Assembly: GCA_016789295.1 (NCBI GenBank)
Contig: JAEUQL010000027.1
Coordinates: 1-15,514, forward strand
From: Blastocatellia bacterium
Lineage (GTDB): Bacteria > Acidobacteriota > Blastocatellia > Chloracidobacteriales > JADJPF01
Length of the DNA stretch: 15,514 nucleotides
Direction of reading: 5' to 3'
Each line of letters begins with the position of its first letter. The stretch's first letter is position 1. The position numbers and the translations under genes are program-made. Below the pieces are notes generated by a model. The model searched no databases, was not told the origin of the DNA, and saw nothing but the letters and a program-made list of their open reading frames with translations. This document shows positions 14,415-15,514 of the stretch, piece after piece.

Positions 14415-15514
14415 CTAGTTCACCAGTGTTATCAATTGGCGGCTATTTTCTAATAACTCCATAATCTTACCAGGAAGAATTCCAAGATACAGAGTGCCAA
14501 TTAGTGATATCACAATCACTGCTATGAGGCTCTTGGGTATAGCTGGAATACTTATAGAAGAATCGTTACTCTCTCTGAAAAACATCACAACCATTGGGCG
14601 TAAGTAGTAATAGACAGAGACAGCACTGTTGAGCACTGCAACTATGACAAGTGTATGCAAACCCTTGTCCCAGGCAGCTCTGAAAAGCATAAACTTACCC
14701 ATAAAACCACCCGTCAATGGCACTCCTGCAAGGCTGAGCATAAAAACAAGCATTGCTATGGAAATTCCTAGATTCTTGAATCCAAATCCAGCATAGCTGT
14801 CAAGGTCTGTCTTACCGTCTCTACCAGAAAACAGCTCTACTATAGCAAAAGATCCCATATTCATAACCGAATAGGTCAGCATGTAGAAAGCAACTGATGT
14901 CCAGTCATCAGCAAGAAAACCTACCAGTGCATATCCAGCATGAGCTATAGAAGAGTATGCAAGCATCCTCTTAAGGTTGGTCTGCGAAATTGCGGCTATG
15001 TTGCCAACTATCATTGTCAAAATCGCTATGGACTCTAAAGAACTTGCCCAAACTACGTGCAGGTCTGTGGAATAACCAATACTGAAAGTTAGAACAAATA
15101 CGCGCAAAAACGCGGCAAAGCCTGCCGCTTTTGGTCCTGCCGCCATGAAAGCAGTTACTGGGGTTGGCGCACCATCATAAACATCTGGAGTCCAGAAATG
15201 GAATGGAGCTGTAGCGATCTTGAAACCAAAACCTATCAGCATCAGTGCTGCACCAATGAATAGAAGCTCTATAGGAAGAGTTTGGTTAGTAGCTGCATTA
15301 AAATTGTTTGAAACAGCATTCTTTATCTGCTCAAGATTAGTAGTTCCTGTCGCACCATATATCAGAGCCATTCCATAGAGCAGAAAAGCTGTAGCAAAAG
15401 ACCCTAGAACGAAGTACTTGATGGCAGATTCATTCGACTTGATATCTGATCTTCTGTAGCCTGCGAGCACATAGGTAGCTATTGAACTTATCTCAAGACC
15501 TAGAAATATCATTA
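14415..15514 (-). CDS. nuoN: NADH-quinone oxidoreductase subunit N, N-terminus cut by window edge
   Basis: The frame is open from the right edge to a TAG stop at 14415, about 366 residues of a protein usually near 480-500, so roughly the first quarter lies outside the window. NuoN is one of three antiporter-like proton-pumping membrane subunits of complex I. Family stretches are clear: KYFVLGSFATAFLLYGMALIYG, then FHFWTPDVYDGAPTPVTAFM with GPKAAGFAAFLR, then LKRMLAYSSIAHAGYALVG, and PLTGGFMGKF. The Lys in KYF, the Lys in GPKAA and the Lys of LKRML are candidates for the buried proton-path lysines. Many hydrophobic helices fit an integral membrane protein. No further gene follows on its strand before the convergent zinc-ribbon gene, so it is the last gene of its transcript, as nuoN is in many nuo operons. 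Confidence 0.95.
   Translation of the reverse strand, partial: MIFLGLEISSIATYVLAGYRRSDIKSNESAIKYFVLGSFATAFLLYGMALIYGATGTTNLEQIKNAVSNNFNAATNQTLPIELLFIGAALMLIGFGFKIATAPFHFWTPDVYDGAPTPVTAFMAAGPKAAGFAAFLRVFVLTFSIGYSTDLHVVWASSLESIAILTMIVGNIAAISQTNLKRMLAYSSIAHAGYALVGFLADDWTSVAFYMLTYSVMNMGSFAIVELFSGRDGKTDLDSYAGFGFKNLGISIAMLVFMLSLAGVPLTGGFMGKFMLFRAAWDKGLHTLVIVAVLNSAVSVYYYLRPMVVMFFRESNDSSISIPAIPKSLIAVIVISLIGTLYLGILPGKIMELLENSRQLITLVN

Overview
The window is an AT-rich bacterial chromosome segment with no rRNA, tRNA, insertion sequence, phage gene or CRISPR array that I can see. A Nuo-type complex I subunit, FeoAB, eukaryote-like signalling domains (caspase fold, TPR-CHAT, kinase fold, SUMF1 fold) and zinc-ribbon membrane proteins suggest a complex free-living or sludge/soil bacterium. 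By feel of the protein sequences I would look first in Acidobacteriota (Blastocatellia-like), then in non-photosynthetic relatives of Cyanobacteria. This is inference from memory of families, not a search result.

Region 1 (1-7113) is a protease island. On the minus strand a large caspase-like peptidase (C14 fold, His86/Cys147) starts at 2546 and runs off the left edge. Divergent from it on the plus strand are a TPR-CHAT protease (His604/Cys646) and, 31 bp downstream, a KP-43-like subtilase (Asp264/His291/Ser496) with no signal peptide. The 174-bp divergent intergenic region holds the same outward-facing element in mirror image (TTGTTG-N16-GTCGTTTTTAGTTA), so the two transcripts look co-regulated. 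Three cytoplasmic proteases of three catalytic classes under one mirrored control region look like a candidate proteolytic cascade (defence, programmed death or stress response). This is the most interesting part of the window. No sensor nuclease, CRISPR effector or gasdermin is visible beside it. A perfect 17-bp hairpin closes the subtilase transcript.

Region 2 (7380-11073, plus strand) holds a zinc-type CDF transporter followed by four closely spaced genes: a zinc-ribbon/degenerate-kinase protein with a C-terminal tail anchor, a 64-aa protein, a 146-aa protein made of an internal duplication, and a membrane-anchored SUMF1-fold protein that lacks one of the two active-site cysteines of true formylglycine-generating enzymes. 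The two recognisable folds are catalytically impaired, so this looks like a membrane scaffolding or signalling set rather than an enzymatic pathway.

Region 3 (11070-13276, minus strand) is feoA-feoB for ferrous iron uptake, with feoB overlapping the SUMF1 gene tail to tail by 4 bp. Region 4 (13277-13983) has no confident gene but contains inverted repeats that could form a structured RNA and a perfect operator-like palindrome. Region 5 has a small zinc-ribbon membrane protein (plus) and, convergent to it across a 10-bp hairpin, the C-terminal three quarters of nuoN (minus), cut by the right edge.
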